Assembly (NCBI RefSeq): GCF_024693525.1
Contig: NZ_JAILKR010000116.1
Span: 9,225 to 73,224, forward strand
From: Selenomonas sp.
Lineage (GTDB): Bacteria; Bacillota_C; Negativicutes; Selenomonadales; Selenomonadaceae
Length of the DNA: 64,000 nt
Direction: 5' to 3'
Positions 17,124-26,592 of the stretch are shown one piece after another. The notes below the pieces were generated by a model. That model was not told the DNA's origin, did no database searches, and saw only the letters and a list, made by a program, of their open reading frames with translations. Positions within the stretch are counted from its first letter, which is position 1, and each line of letters opens with the position of its first letter. The translations under genes were made by a program, and so were the position numbers.

Positions 17124-17650
17124 GCAGTCTCACTCTCCAATTCCTCTGCTGTAGTCAAGATGACATCCAGCAAAAACGTATGCGCCAATTTGGCTTCGGC
17201 AAAACGGCTGCGCAGCAACTCCAATTTGGGAGCCGCCACGGCTAAAACGTCACGGGCCCGCTCCCTAGAAAGGGCTGCCGAAAGCTCCAAAACCGCCGGC
17301 AGATAATCCGGCAATTCCTTATTGGTGTCAAAGCCGTTTTCCAAAAACAGCCGCTTAAACTCCAACATATCCTTTGACTGCCGGCCAAAATCCGTGCGGT
17401 TGTGCATCGTCAGATACAGATTGGTGTTAGCCGAAAATTCAAATACGCGGACATACCATTCTTCGTATTCCTTCTGTCCCATATCCTGGATATAGTCAAT
17501 GACTGCCAGCAGTTCCTCGCGAATTTGATGGGCCGGGGCTTTTTCCGCGGCCAATCGCGCCTTCTTTAACGACTCCCACCATTTTGCATCCGGGTAATCA
17601 AAAAGATACGCCGCCAGCGATAGTGTCTCTTTATATTCCTGTGCTCCCAT
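17120..17650 (-). CDS. narJ: Nitrate reductase assembly chaperone NarJ
   Basis: A 176-residue TorD/NarJ-family chaperone, which holds NarGH in the cytoplasm until molybdenum cofactor is inserted and NarI is available. All-helical, with the family stretch SLAAYLFDYPDAKWWESL near the start and FSANTNLYLTMHNRTDFGRQ in the middle. I start at the ATG at 17650, which follows the narH stop (TGA) by one base and has AGGAGGG ten bases upstream. The longer open frame would extend 51 residues into narH without family resemblance. Confidence 0.93.
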   Translation of the reverse strand: MGAQEYKETLSLAAYLFDYPDAKWWESLKKARLAAEKAPAHQIREELLAVIDYIQDMGQKEYEEWYVRVFEFSANTNLYLTMHNRTDFGRQSKDMLEFKRLFLENGFDTNKELPDYLPAVLELSAALSRERARDVLAVAAPKLELLRSRFAEAKLAHTFLLDVILTTAEELESETA

Positions 17651-17651
17651 A

Positions 17652-19070
17652 TCAGCACCCTCCTGGACAGTTATAACCACAAGTTCCCTGCAGCTGATGA
17701 AGCTTGTCCTGGGACTGCTCCGAAAGCCCAGCGGGTATATTGAACCGATCTTTATATTTGGCAATGGCCAACAGGCGATACATCTCCTGATAAAGAGCCG
17801 CATCCTTCGCCAAATGCTGAGGAAGTTCCTCCCCAGTTTCCCGGCAGCGCATAACTTGGCGCATGTTCAACAGCTTTTGAAGGGACTTAGCTACCACCTC
17901 GGCATTGCCGGCACCGAAAAGTTCCGCCAAGTAAGCCAGCGGAATGCGCATCTCCTGAACCTCCGGCAGGTAGACATCCGCTTCCATTCGGCGGGTAATC
18001 GGCGAAAGGGGTGGTACATACCAAACCATGGGCAGCGTCCGGTATTCAGCATGAAGTGGCAGAGCAATCTTCCACTCTTTAATCATTTTGTAGACCGGCG
18101 AATCCTGGGCCGCCTTAAGCCAGTTTTCGGGAATCCCCTGCTGACGGGCAGCCTCGATGACAGCTGGATCGTTCGGGTCCTGAAGGATATCCAACACACG
18201 GTGATAGATATTGCCGGCCTCTGGCTCTGACGCCGCTTCTTTGACCTTATCCATATCATAGAGCAGTACTCCCATATACCGAAGACGGCCGACACAGGTA
18301 TCGGTGCAGATTGTCGGCAAGCCGTTTTCCAACCGCGGGAAACAGAATATGCACTTCTCCGCCTTATTGGTCTTCCAGTTGAAGTAGACTTTTTTATAGG
18401 GGCAGGCCGGGATGCAATGACGCCAACCACGGCAGCCATCCTGGGAAACCAGCACGACACCATCTTCCTCGCGCTTGTAGATTGCCCCGGAAGGACAAGC
18501 CGCCACACAGGCCGGATTCAGGCAATGATTGCAGACCCGGGGCAAATATTTCATGAACAAGTCATGGAATTCCATGGTGATCTCACCGGCCATATTTTTG
18601 AGGTTGATATCCTGGCGGACAGACTCGCCATCAGCCAAATCATCTTCCCAGTTCGGTCCCCATTTAATTTCCATGCGCTTTTGGGTTATCAGCGACCGGG
18701 GACGTGCCACGGGCTGATGTTTCTTGCGCTTGGACGAAATCAAGGACTCATAGTCATAGGTCCAGGGTTCATAGTAATCCTCCATCTCCGGCTGATCCGG
18801 ATGATAGAAAAGCTTTAACAGCCGTTCCGGTTTCGATCCGGAACGCAGCTGCAGCTTGCCGTGTTTGAGCTCCCAGCCGCCTTTCCATTTTTGCTGGTCT
18901 TCCCAATGCTTCGGATAACCGATACCGGGTTTCGTCTCCACATTGTTGAAATACATATATTCCGCCCCTTGGCGGTTGGTCCAGACATTCTTGCAGGCAA
19001 TGGAGCACGTATGGCAGCCAATACACTTATCAAGATTCATGACCATGGAAATCTGCGCTTTAATCTTCAA
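17652..19070 (-). CDS. narH: Respiratory nitrate reductase beta subunit
   Basis: A 472-residue iron-sulfur subunit relaying electrons from NarI to NarG. Cys groups: CIGCHTCSIAC (residues 16-26), CNHCLNPACVAACP, CRGWRHCIPACPYKK and CIFCFP...CTDTC. In CRGWRHC the Trp replaces a Cys, as in E. coli NarH where it gives a [3Fe-4S] cluster. The start is a TTG at 19070 inside the last codons of narG: it gives MKIKAQISMVMNLDKCIGCH, which aligns residue for residue with E. coli MKIRSQVGMVLNLDKCIGCH, and GGGGGAGG lies nine bases upstream. The later ATGs would truncate this conserved start. Confidence 0.95.
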   Translation of the reverse strand: MKIKAQISMVMNLDKCIGCHTCSIACKNVWTNRQGAEYMYFNNVETKPGIGYPKHWEDQQKWKGGWELKHGKLQLRSGSKPERLLKLFYHPDQPEMEDYYEPWTYDYESLISSKRKKHQPVARPRSLITQKRMEIKWGPNWEDDLADGESVRQDINLKNMAGEITMEFHDLFMKYLPRVCNHCLNPACVAACPSGAIYKREEDGVVLVSQDGCRGWRHCIPACPYKKVYFNWKTNKAEKCIFCFPRLENGLPTICTDTCVGRLRYMGVLLYDMDKVKEAASEPEAGNIYHRVLDILQDPNDPAVIEAARQQGIPENWLKAAQDSPVYKMIKEWKIALPLHAEYRTLPMVWYVPPLSPITRRMEADVYLPEVQEMRIPLAYLAELFGAGNAEVVAKSLQKLLNMRQVMRCRETGEELPQHLAKDAALYQEMYRLLAIAKYKDRFNIPAGLSEQSQDKLHQLQGTCGYNCPGGC

Positions 19071-22000
19071 GCCAATCTACCTCCCCCTGCATTTTGCGGG
19101 CTACTACATACATATCGCGCTGGTTGCCAGTTGGTCCATAATAGTTAAAGCCATAACTGAGCTGCCCATAGCCGCCAATCATATGGGTTGGCTTCATGTG
19201 CAGCCGCGTCGGCGTGTTGTGGGTACCGCCACGGGTACCAGAAATCTTCGATCCCGGAACGTTGATGTGGTTATCCTGGGCATGGTGCATGTAGACTACG
19301 CCCTGGGGCAGACGTGGGGTCACCACGGCCCGGGATACTACCACCCCGTTATGGTTATAGAGTTCCACCCAATCGTTATCCTTGACGCCCAATTCCTTGG
19401 CATCCTTCTCGTTAAACCAAACGGACTGACCGCCACGGAACAGGGTAAGCAGCTGCTGGCTGTCAAAATACATGGAGTGGGTGCTCCATTTGTTGTGAGG
19501 CGTCAAATATTTCAGCGTAAGTTCCTTGCAACCGCCAAGCTTCTGCTTGATTGGCGCATAGTCGAGGATGGGGCGGTAAGTCGCCATGGCCTCGCCAGCT
19601 TCACGCATCAGCTCATGGTCGAGATAGAAATGCTGACGGCCCGTATTCGTACGGAAGGGCAAAAGCTCCTCGATATTGGTCGTAAAGGGCGTATACCGAC
19701 GGTTCTGGTTGGAACCCGTAAAGGTCGGTGACGTGATGGACTCCTTGGGCTGTACCGTCAGCTGCTCAAAGGTAAAACGCTCACTTTCGCGGTCTTTGGC
19801 CAGCCGCGTGAGATTACTAAGGCCAGATTCCTTCTCACAGGCTTCCCAGGCCTTAACGGCCACCTTGCCATTGGTGGTCGAAGAAAGTCCCAGGACCGCA
19901 TCAGCGGCCTGTTTCGCCGAATAGATAGAAGGACAGCCATAGGATACATACTCCTTGTTATCCACCAGGCCATTGCGCCTGCCGATTTCCTGATATTCCT
20001 CCTCGGAACTCCAGGTCATCGCCTCAGCTCCCATGGTCTTGGCAACCCCTGGTCCCAGTGCAATCCATTTTTCATAGAGCTTCGTATAGTCAAGTTCCGT
20101 CTCGATAAGATTCGGCATTGTCTTGCCCGGTATTGGCTCACACTCCCCCTTGCTCCAGTCGCGAATTTTACCATAGGGCTGGGCAATCTCTCCCTTGGTA
20201 TCATGCTGGATTGGCATCGCCACCACATCCTTGAGTGGCTTGAGATCCGCTTCCTTAGCTACCTCCGAGACCTTTTTGGCCAGGGTGCGGAAGATATCCC
20301 AGTCCGTGCGGGATTCCCACATGGGATCAACCGCTGCCTGGAAGGGATGCACAAAGGGATGCATATCCGTCGAGGAAAGGTCATCCTTTTCATACCAGGT
20401 GGCTGTCGGCAAAACCACATCGGCATACAATGCCGACGAGGCCATACGGAAATCAATATCCACCAAGAGATCCAGTTTTCCCTCGGCTGCACCACCGGCC
20501 TGCTCCAACTCAGCTGCTTCCCGCCATTTGATTTCCGACGGACGAAGGGCACACTCCTCCTCGGCAAACAAGCTATTCTTGGTACCCAGCAGATATTTCA
20601 AATAGAATTCATGCCCCTTTGAAGAGGAACCGATGAGATTGTTGCGCCACAAGATCAGGTTGCGCGGGAAATTTTCCGGCGCATCCGGGTCTTCGATGGC
20701 AAACTGCAAGCTCTTATCTTTGAGACTGTCGACAATATACTGCTTGACCTCCTTGCCAGCGGCAGCTGCTTCATCATGGAGCTGCTGGCCGCTCTTGTTA
20801 AAGGTCGGATACGACGGCAGCCAGCCCAGCCGCGCCGCCATGACATTGTAGTCGCCGGCATGACGGTAACGCGGTTTTTCAGTAGGCGAGGTAATGTCGG
20901 CCACATCAATCTCATCACTGCGCCATTGGTCCGTAGCAAAATAATAGAAGGAGGTAGAATTCTGCAACCGCGGCGGCTTTTTCCAGTCAAGCCCCGTCAT
21001 GATGCGCTGCCATCCCTCGGCGGGACGCAGTTTCTCCTGGCCGACATAATGGGCCCAGCCGCCGCCATTGCGGCCCTCCGCCGCCACGAACAGAAGGTTG
21101 TTCAAGATAGCGCGGTAGACAATATCCGCATGGAACCAATGGTTGATACCACCACCCATGATGACCATAGTGCGGCCCTTCGTCTTGATGGAATTATCCG
21201 CAAACTCCCGCGCCGTATGGATAACCGTGTCCATCGAAACGCCAGTATATTTTTCCTGCCATTTCGGCGTATAGGGGATATCTTCTTCATAGGAAGAAGC
21301 CGCCTCGCCACCAAGACCGCGGTCAATGGAATAGTTGGCCAAAGTCAAATCATAAACGGTGGTAACGAATATCTCGCCCTCTTTCGTCTTGACCCGCTTG
21401 ACCGGAACCGCCCGCGTAAGAGACCGGGATTCCCGCTCGTTGCCAAAGTAGGGAAGTTCCAGTTCCGCCACCTCGTCCATACAGCCGAGAATCGAAAGCT
21501 GCGGCAGGATTTTTTCGCCCGTATCGGCATTTTCCTCGCGAAGATTCCACTTCTCGTGGCGATCCCAGCGGTCACCAATGGTGCCATTTGGTATGACCAG
21601 CTGGCCGGTTTTCTCGTCGATGACATAATACTTAAACGCCGAATTGGCATCCTCCCGGCCAAAATCGGAGGCAGTCAGATAACGGTCCGTATGATATTTG
21701 CCATTTTCTTTTTTCAACAAGCGCACCAGGAAGGGGAAATCCGTATACTTGCGCGTGTAGTCCAAGAAGAACTTACAGGGCTCCCCCCAATAGTATTCAT
21801 TGAGGATGACATGCCCCATTGCCATGGCAAAAGCCGAGTCACTGCCCACTTTAAGGGGAATCCAAGTGTCCGCCACCGCCGTGGATTCGGCATAGTCTGG
21901 CGATACCGAGACCACCTTCGTACCCTTATAACGGGCTTCGGTCAAAAAGTGCGCATCCGGCGTCCGAGTCTGAGGTACGTTAGACCCCCAGGTCATGATG

Positions 22001-22743
22001 TAGCCGGCGTTGTACCAATCCGAGGATTCCGGTACATCCGTCTGGTCGCCCCAAATCTGCGGACTGGCCGGCGGCAAATCCGCATACCAGTCATAAAAGG
22101 AAAGCCCCGCTCCGCCCAGCATCTGAATAAAGCGAATGCCACCGGCATAGGACAGCATGGATTTTGCCGGAATAACCGAAAAGCCAAAGATGCGGTCCGG
22201 GCCGTATTTCGTTGCGGTGTGCAGCACGGAAGCTGCGACAAGTTCGGCCGCCTCTTCCCAATTCGAGCGCACAAAGCCCCCCATACCGCGGGCCTTTTTG
22301 TACTGTTTCATCTTCGCCGGGTCATTGGCAATGCTCTGCCAAGCTGCCAGCGCTGTCTTATGCTCTTTCTTGGCCTCACGCCAAAGAGTTGCCAGCTCGC
22401 TGCGCAGATAGGGGTACTTGATACGATGCGGGCTGTAAAGATACCAGGAAAACGACGCCCCACGGGGACAGCCACGGGGTTCAAAATCCGGCATATCCGG
22501 CCCGGTCTCCGGGTAATCGTGAATCTGATTCTCCCAGGCCACCAGACCATTTTTGACGTAGATATTCCAACTGCAGGAACCCGTACAATTGACCCCATGA
22601 GTAGAATGTACACACTTGTCAAAAGACCAGCGGTCACGATACATGTTTTCCCAGTCGCGCCCGCCTTCATGGAGCTCTTGATGACCACTTGCCGATTGCT
22701 CTTTCGGAACCAGGTACTTGAACTTCTTAAAGATATTGCTCAC
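19060..22743 (-). CDS. narG: Respiratory nitrate reductase alpha subunit
   Basis: The 1227-residue catalytic subunit, reducing nitrate to nitrite at a bis-MGD molybdenum centre on the cytoplasmic side. The FS0 cluster ligands fall at His49, Cys53, Cys57 and Cys92 (THGVNCTGSCSW, EPRGCPRG), the same numbers as in E. coli NarG. The block WGSNVPQTRTPDAHF carries the conserved Asp near molybdenum. I start at GTG 22743, preceded by AAGGAG six bases upstream; the protein then begins MSNIFKKFKYLV, like E. coli MSKFLDRFRYFK. Two upstream ATGs lack a ribosome-binding site and add ten unrelated residues. No Tat signal. First gene of narGHJI, with an FNR-type promoter. Confidence 0.96.
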   Translation of the reverse strand: MSNIFKKFKYLVPKEQSASGHQELHEGGRDWENMYRDRWSFDKCVHSTHGVNCTGSCSWNIYVKNGLVAWENQIHDYPETGPDMPDFEPRGCPRGASFSWYLYSPHRIKYPYLRSELATLWREAKKEHKTALAAWQSIANDPAKMKQYKKARGMGGFVRSNWEEAAELVAASVLHTATKYGPDRIFGFSVIPAKSMLSYAGGIRFIQMLGGAGLSFYDWYADLPPASPQIWGDQTDVPESSDWYNAGYIMTWGSNVPQTRTPDAHFLTEARYKGTKVVSVSPDYAESTAVADTWIPLKVGSDSAFAMAMGHVILNEYYWGEPCKFFLDYTRKYTDFPFLVRLLKKENGKYHTDRYLTASDFGREDANSAFKYYVIDEKTGQLVIPNGTIGDRWDRHEKWNLREENADTGEKILPQLSILGCMDEVAELELPYFGNERESRSLTRAVPVKRVKTKEGEIFVTTVYDLTLANYSIDRGLGGEAASSYEEDIPYTPKWQEKYTGVSMDTVIHTAREFADNSIKTKGRTMVIMGGGINHWFHADIVYRAILNNLLFVAAEGRNGGGWAHYVGQEKLRPAEGWQRIMTGLDWKKPPRLQNSTSFYYFATDQWRSDEIDVADITSPTEKPRYRHAGDYNVMAARLGWLPSYPTFNKSGQQLHDEAAAAGKEVKQYIVDSLKDKSLQFAIEDPDAPENFPRNLILWRNNLIGSSSKGHEFYLKYLLGTKNSLFAEEECALRPSEIKWREAAELEQAGGAAEGKLDLLVDIDFRMASSALYADVVLPTATWYEKDDLSSTDMHPFVHPFQAAVDPMWESRTDWDIFRTLAKKVSEVAKEADLKPLKDVVAMPIQHDTKGEIAQPYGKIRDWSKGECEPIPGKTMPNLIETELDYTKLYEKWIALGPGVAKTMGAEAMTWSSEEEYQEIGRRNGLVDNKEYVSYGCPSIYSAKQAADAVLGLSSTTNGKVAVKAWEACEKESGLSNLTRLAKDRESERFTFEQLTVQPKESITSPTFTGSNQNRRYTPFTTNIEELLPFRTNTGRQHFYLDHELMREAGEAMATYRPILDYAPIKQKLGGCKELTLKYLTPHNKWSTHSMYFDSQQLLTLFRGGQSVWFNEKDAKELGVKDNDWVELYNHNGVVVSRAVVTPRLPQGVVYMHHAQDNHINVPGSKISGTRGGTHNTPTRLHMKPTHMIGGYGQLSYGFNYYGPTGNQRDMYVVARKMQGEVDWLED

Positions 22744-22782
22744 GTTAATCTCCTTCCCAAAACATAACATCATTTTTTTCTT

Positions 22783-22825
22783 ATTTTATTCGACTTCGTT
22801 GATTTTTCATGTGACAAACATCACT
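22783..22825 (-). promoter_or_regulatory. FNR-type class II promoter of narGHJI
   Basis: TGTGACAAACATCACT (22810-22825) is nearly the TGTGA-N6-TCACA palindrome bound by Bacillus FNR. On the minus strand a TAAAAT -10 hexamer (22783-22788) follows with its downstream edge 34.5 nt from the palindrome centre, placing the operator near -41.5. No good -35 is present. A Bacillus-type FNR gene lies 8 kb away in this window. Confidence 0.78.
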
Positions 22826-22877
22826 TGCCATTGATAAAGAAGCCAAAAGGATGTACCCGATTTTGTAACAAAAAGCA

Positions 22878-22906
22878 TCGACAGGCGGAGAACATATCAT
22901 TACACT
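22878..22906 (+). promoter_or_regulatory. Putative promoter of the GGDEF gene
   Basis: TCGACA (22878-22883), 17-bp spacer, TACACT (22901-22906), about 55 bp before the start codon. It is divergent from the narG promoter. Confidence 0.5.
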
Positions 22907-22961
22907 ACGATAGAGCACATCCCCATGAATTGATTTTGTATGCATTTTAGGAGGAACTACT

Positions 22962-23867
22962 ATGCCACTGGATAAGGAACTCGCAAATTATCTAATGAAA
23001 GAGGGCATCTTCCAGCAGATGTTTGACGTTATCCGCCTGGTCGAGCAGGACGGGCATTACGTCTGCAAATACCAACACGACGGTTCCTGCACGGTCACGG
23101 ACGAAACGTGTTTTTCTGTCTGGGGAAAGACACATCGCTGCAGCAATTGCGTATCGCGGCAGGCGTATGACGAGGAACGCCAACACGTCAAATTTGAATA
23201 CGCCAAGAACCGGTACTACTTTGTCATCGCCCGGCCCATCTGGCTGCAAGGAAAAAAATACGCGCTGGAACTTGTGATGGATGTTACCAACCAGTTCACC
23301 CAAAACAATCCCAGCGAAGGAAATTTTGTCATGAATCTAATCCATGAACTCGAACGAGTCTCATCACGGGACCCATTTACGGGCTTATTCAACAAAAATT
23401 ACCTGCAAAAGGAATTGACACAGGCCTTGGAACAGCGTCATGCACAGTCCCAGCCGGATTCCCCGCTTTACCTTGCCATCTGGGATATCGACAATTTCAA
23501 GCAGGTCAACGATACCTATGGCCACGATATGGGAGACAAAATCCTGCTAAGTGTTGCCCAAGCACTACAACGCGGCCTATCCCCTAAGGATGGCATCACA
23601 GCTCGCTTCGGCGGCGATGAGTTCATGATACTGTTTCACCATACCGACCGCGACCGCTGTGAGCATTTGCTGCAGGCAATCAAAGACGACATCGACCACC
23701 AGACACACAGCAGCCTGCTTTGCAACGAATCGACCTGTTTCCGCGTCTCCATCAGCTACGGATTAGCTGATGTTCATTCCTATGATACTGCCGCGGCAGC
23801 CCTCCACGCCGCCGACCAGCAGCTTTATGACCGCAAGCGAAAAATCCATAAAAAGGTTGTAATTTAG
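22962..23867 (+). CDS. Diguanylate cyclase with Cys-rich N-terminal sensor
   Basis: A 301-residue cytoplasmic GGDEF protein. The C-terminal half has DPFTGLFNKNYL, the metal-binding WDIDNFKQVNDTYGHDMGD and an intact GGDEF at residues 217-221, so it should make cyclic di-GMP. The RxxD inhibitory site is not present (SPKD at that place). The N-terminal 115 residues look PAS-like and carry Cys35, Cys43, Cys50, Cys60 and Cys63 (CFSVWGKTHRCSNC), which might bind a metal, an iron-sulfur cluster or heme. No membrane segment. AGGAGG precedes the ATG. It is divergent from narG, so a redox or nitrogen-oxide input is possible but unproven. Confidence 0.88.
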   Translation: MPLDKELANYLMKEGIFQQMFDVIRLVEQDGHYVCKYQHDGSCTVTDETCFSVWGKTHRCSNCVSRQAYDEERQHVKFEYAKNRYYFVIARPIWLQGKKYALELVMDVTNQFTQNNPSEGNFVMNLIHELERVSSRDPFTGLFNKNYLQKELTQALEQRHAQSQPDSPLYLAIWDIDNFKQVNDTYGHDMGDKILLSVAQALQRGLSPKDGITARFGGDEFMILFHHTDRDRCEHLLQAIKDDIDHQTHSSLLCNESTCFRVSISYGLADVHSYDTAAAALHAADQQLYDRKRKIHKKVVI

Positions 23868-23932
23868 AAGAAGGATTTTTTTCTTCCATCACGAAATAAT
23901 AAAATACCTAAAATGCTGAAGGAGGGATTCCT

Positions 23933-24235
23933 ATGGAAAAGCAAATAGCCGTCTGGCTTTTACAGCGCGGCTATGCCGATGACCTTGAGCAGGGCATCCG
24001 CTTTGCCCAAGCCTTGGCCAACAAAGAATGCACCGAGGAAATGTTGGATGCCCTCGGTCATAATATCGATGTATTTATGTCTGTAGGCGGACCGGTAACA
24101 GCCGATAATCTGCTGTCCTTTTTACTGGATAAATACGGTATGGCCCAAAAGCTCATTCACTTCTGGAATGAAAATCCAAAAGACACCAATGCAATTTTCT
24201 TTTTCAACGAATGCCGCAAACACGGCATTGAATAA
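23933..24235 (+). CDS. Small hypothetical protein
   Basis: A 100-residue soluble protein I do not recognise. It is predicted mainly helical (WLLQRGYADDLEQGIRFAQAL, EEMLDALGHNIDVFMSV, NLLSFLLDKYGMAQKLIHFW) with one Cys near the end. The ATG has a good AAGGAGGG site upstream and a strong terminator follows, so it is a real gene. It lies 65 bp after the GGDEF gene and may be cotranscribed with it. No function can be assigned. Confidence 0.7.
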   Translation: MEKQIAVWLLQRGYADDLEQGIRFAQALANKECTEEMLDALGHNIDVFMSVGGPVTADNLLSFLLDKYGMAQKLIHFWNENPKDTNAIFFFNECRKHGIE

Positions 24236-24245
24236 GTCGGCAACG

Positions 24246-24276
24246 AAGCCTTCCCACCTGTGGGAAGGCTTTTTTT
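24246..24276 (+). terminator. Rho-independent terminator
   Basis: Stem AAGCCTTCCCAC/GTGGGAAGGCTT with a two-base loop, followed by seven T, ten bases after the stop of the 100-residue gene. Confidence 0.93.
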
Positions 24277-24300
24277 GCCCCCTAAAATGCAATTTCCTCT

Positions 24301-24329
24301 TTGGCAAAAACAATCCAAAACGTTATAAT
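24301..24329 (+). promoter_or_regulatory. Promoter of the cysteine desulfidase-like gene
   Basis: TTGGCA (24301-24306), 17-bp spacer, TATAAT (24324-24329), giving a leader of about 37 nt to the GTG start. Confidence 0.75.
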
Positions 24330-24372
24330 AAAACTATTCGCTATGTAAATCGGAAAAGAATGGAGAATCCCC

Positions 24373-25650
24373 GTGAAAAAAACGTCGAAAATCTATCAGG
24401 ACTATGTAGAAATTCTCCGGCGGGAACTCGTACCAGCCATGGGCTGCACCGAACCTATCGCCATCGCGTACTGTGCCGCTAAGGCCCGGGCTGCCTTAGG
24501 GGAACTGCCCGACAAATTAGAAATCGCCGCCAGCGGCAACATCATCAAAAACGTAAAAAGCGTCATCGTACCGAACACCGACGGCCGCAAGGGCATTGAA
24601 GCTGCCGCCGCCATCGGCGTCGTCGCTGGTGATGAAACGGCAGAGCTAGAAGTCATCGCCCATGCCAAAGACGAAGACAAGGCAAAACTCGCCAACTATA
24701 TGGAAAATACCACCATCACCGTCCTATCGGCCGAATCCAACCACCTCCTCGACATCCTCGTAACCGCCAGCAAGGGCAGCAATACTGCCTGCGTTCATAT
24801 CGTCAACGAGCACACTAACATTGTGGAAATCGCCCGCAATGGAAAGATTCTCTTCCAAAAAGAAATCGTCGATACCCCTGAAACAGACAAACCGGACTAC
24901 GAAAGCATGACCATCGAGGATATTTACGACTTTGCCATGACCTGCGACCTCGACGATGTGCGGGATATCCTCCAACGCCAAATCCAATACAATACGGCCA
25001 TCGCTGACGAAGGGCTCAAAAACAATTACGGCGCTAACATCGGTTCAACCCTACTCAAAGCCTACGGAAATGACATCCATATCCGCGCCCGGGCCAAAGC
25101 GGCCGCCGGCAGCGACGCCCGCATGAATGGCTGCGAACTACCAGTCATCATCAATTCCGGCAGTGGCAATCAGGGCATGACCGTCTCGCTGCCCGTCATC
25201 GAATACGCCAAAGAAGTCGGCGCCGATGAGGAAAAACTGCTGCGCGCCCTGCTACTTTCCAACCTGGTTACCCTGCACGAAAAAGAAGGCATCGGCCGGC
25301 TCTCCGCCTACTGCGGAGCCGTCAGTGCTGGAGCTGGGGCCGGAGCCGGCATTGCCTGGCTCTGCGGCGGCGGCTACAAAGCCGTCATCCACACCATCGT
25401 CAATGCCCTGGCCATCACCTCCGGCATTGTCTGCGACGGTGCCAAGGCCTCCTGTGCCGCCAAGATATCAGCAGCTGTTGACGCCGGCATCCTAGGCTTT
25501 GAGATGTACCGCAACGGCCAGCAGTTCTACGGTGGCGACGGGCTTGTACTAAAAGGCGTCGAAAACACCATCCGCAATATCAGCCGTCTCGGCCGCATCG
25601 GCATGAAAGAAACCGACAAAGAAATCATCAACATGATGATTGGCAAATAA
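24373..25650 (+). CDS. cyuA: L-cysteine desulfidase / serine dehydratase alpha-like (UPF0597) enzyme
   Basis: A 425-residue member of the CyuA/YhaM family related to iron-sulfur L-serine dehydratases. The family degrades L-cysteine to pyruvate, ammonia and sulfide in anaerobes. Visible motifs are PAMGCTEPIAIAYCAAKA near residue 22, MNGCELPVIINSGSGNQGMT and CDGAKASCAAK near the C-terminus; these supply the Cys ligands of a [4Fe-4S] cluster. The start is GTG (24373) with GGAG about eight bases upstream; the ATG at 24360 is out of frame. It is a single-gene unit with its own promoter and terminator. Substrate could also be another amino acid such as serine. Confidence 0.85.
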   Translation: MKKTSKIYQDYVEILRRELVPAMGCTEPIAIAYCAAKARAALGELPDKLEIAASGNIIKNVKSVIVPNTDGRKGIEAAAAIGVVAGDETAELEVIAHAKDEDKAKLANYMENTTITVLSAESNHLLDILVTASKGSNTACVHIVNEHTNIVEIARNGKILFQKEIVDTPETDKPDYESMTIEDIYDFAMTCDLDDVRDILQRQIQYNTAIADEGLKNNYGANIGSTLLKAYGNDIHIRARAKAAAGSDARMNGCELPVIINSGSGNQGMTVSLPVIEYAKEVGADEEKLLRALLLSNLVTLHEKEGIGRLSAYCGAVSAGAGAGAGIAWLCGGGYKAVIHTIVNALAITSGIVCDGAKASCAAKISAAVDAGILGFEMYRNGQQFYGGDGLVLKGVENTIRNISRLGRIGMKETDKEIINMMIGK

Positions 25651-25700
25651 AAAGTGGATTGACTCGTCAATTACATTTTGACAAGTCAATCCACTTTTTT
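25649..25700 (+). terminator. Bidirectional terminator
   Basis: Fourteen-base arms AAAGTGGATTGACT / AGTCAATCCACTTT around a 19-base loop, flanked by A on the left and T on the right, between convergent genes. Confidence 0.9.
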
Positions 25701-25705
25701 CTTTC

Positions 25706-26578
25706 TCAATTATTTGCAGCGGCTTTTGCCATTTGCCGCAGGATGGAAATCGCCCGTCCACGGCTGGAATAATTTTCGGTCATCCCTACAATAATGAAAT
25801 GCCTGCCAGGCTGATAAACGATGCCACCATCGTCATAAAGCCCATAGAGCTCTCCGGTCTTATGGCAAATCATAACGCCAGGAAGTGCTGCCGGAAAGCA
25901 TTCCGTATCGGTCTGGCCCTCCAGATAGCCAAGCATCACATCGTCCAGTTCCGGGCTTACACAATTCCTATGGTAAAGTTTCAGGAAAAAATGGCCTAAA
26001 TCATTGACCGAAGTATAGTTTTCACGGCCTTCGGCTACGGCCTGGCTATCCATCATCTTCCGCTGAAGAATCGTATCTCCATAGCCATTGCGCGTTATGT
26101 AAGCATTGATTTTCTCCATGCCCAAAAGGTCAATCATCATATTCGTTGCCGTATTATCACTTTCGGTAATCATCAGCCGCATGACGGTGTCCAACGTGAG
26201 TTCCGTCCCGCTGGCATATCCAGCCAATACACCAGCTCCCCCCACCTTGTCGTAACTATGTAAAACCAGATTTTGGTAAAGCGACAGCTGGCCATCCCTA
26301 ACCTTTTCCATCGCTGTACCTAAAATAAACACTTTTATCATACTGGCCGAACGCATCTGTTTTGACTGATAACTGTACTCCTCGCGATTTTCGCCTGGAT
26401 ACGCCACAAACAAGGCATATTGCGTGCTATCTGAATTAGAAAGCGCTGTCACTGCCTGCGCCAGTGAATCATTGCTGACCTTCGGCGAAGCCGTGGCCGC
26501 TGCTTTAACAGATCCAGCTGGCAAAACAATTGCCAGCAGCCAAACCACCAAACAACCGATAACCGTAAAACGCCGCAT
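25706..26578 (-). CDS. Secreted serine hydrolase, class A beta-lactamase fold
   Basis: A 290-residue exported protein with a signal peptide (MRRFTVIGCLVVWLLAIVLP...VKA). The active-site motifs of the penicillin-recognising fold are present: SASMIK (catalytic Ser79, Lys82), SDN at 140-142 and HKTGEL near residue 230. The omega-loop region (AVAEGRENYTS) lacks the textbook ExxLN of resistance enzymes, so this is more likely a beta-lactamase-related hydrolase acting on peptidoglycan or another ester or amide than a proven resistance gene. I start at ATG 26578 (GGAGG upstream); the longer frame begins with TTG. It starts 14 bp after the stop of the small secreted protein gene. Confidence 0.85.
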   Translation of the reverse strand: MRRFTVIGCLVVWLLAIVLPAGSVKAAATASPKVSNDSLAQAVTALSNSDSTQYALFVAYPGENREEYSYQSKQMRSASMIKVFILGTAMEKVRDGQLSLYQNLVLHSYDKVGGAGVLAGYASGTELTLDTVMRLMITESDNTATNMMIDLLGMEKINAYITRNGYGDTILQRKMMDSQAVAEGRENYTSVNDLGHFFLKLYHRNCVSPELDDVMLGYLEGQTDTECFPAALPGVMICHKTGELYGLYDDGGIVYQPGRHFIIVGMTENYSSRGRAISILRQMAKAAANN

Positions 26579-26592
26579 CTGCAACCTCCACC

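Noticed and set aside
20776..22767. 663-codon open frame on the plus strand
   Set aside because: Antisense shadow of narG, whose protein is unmistakable and conserved.
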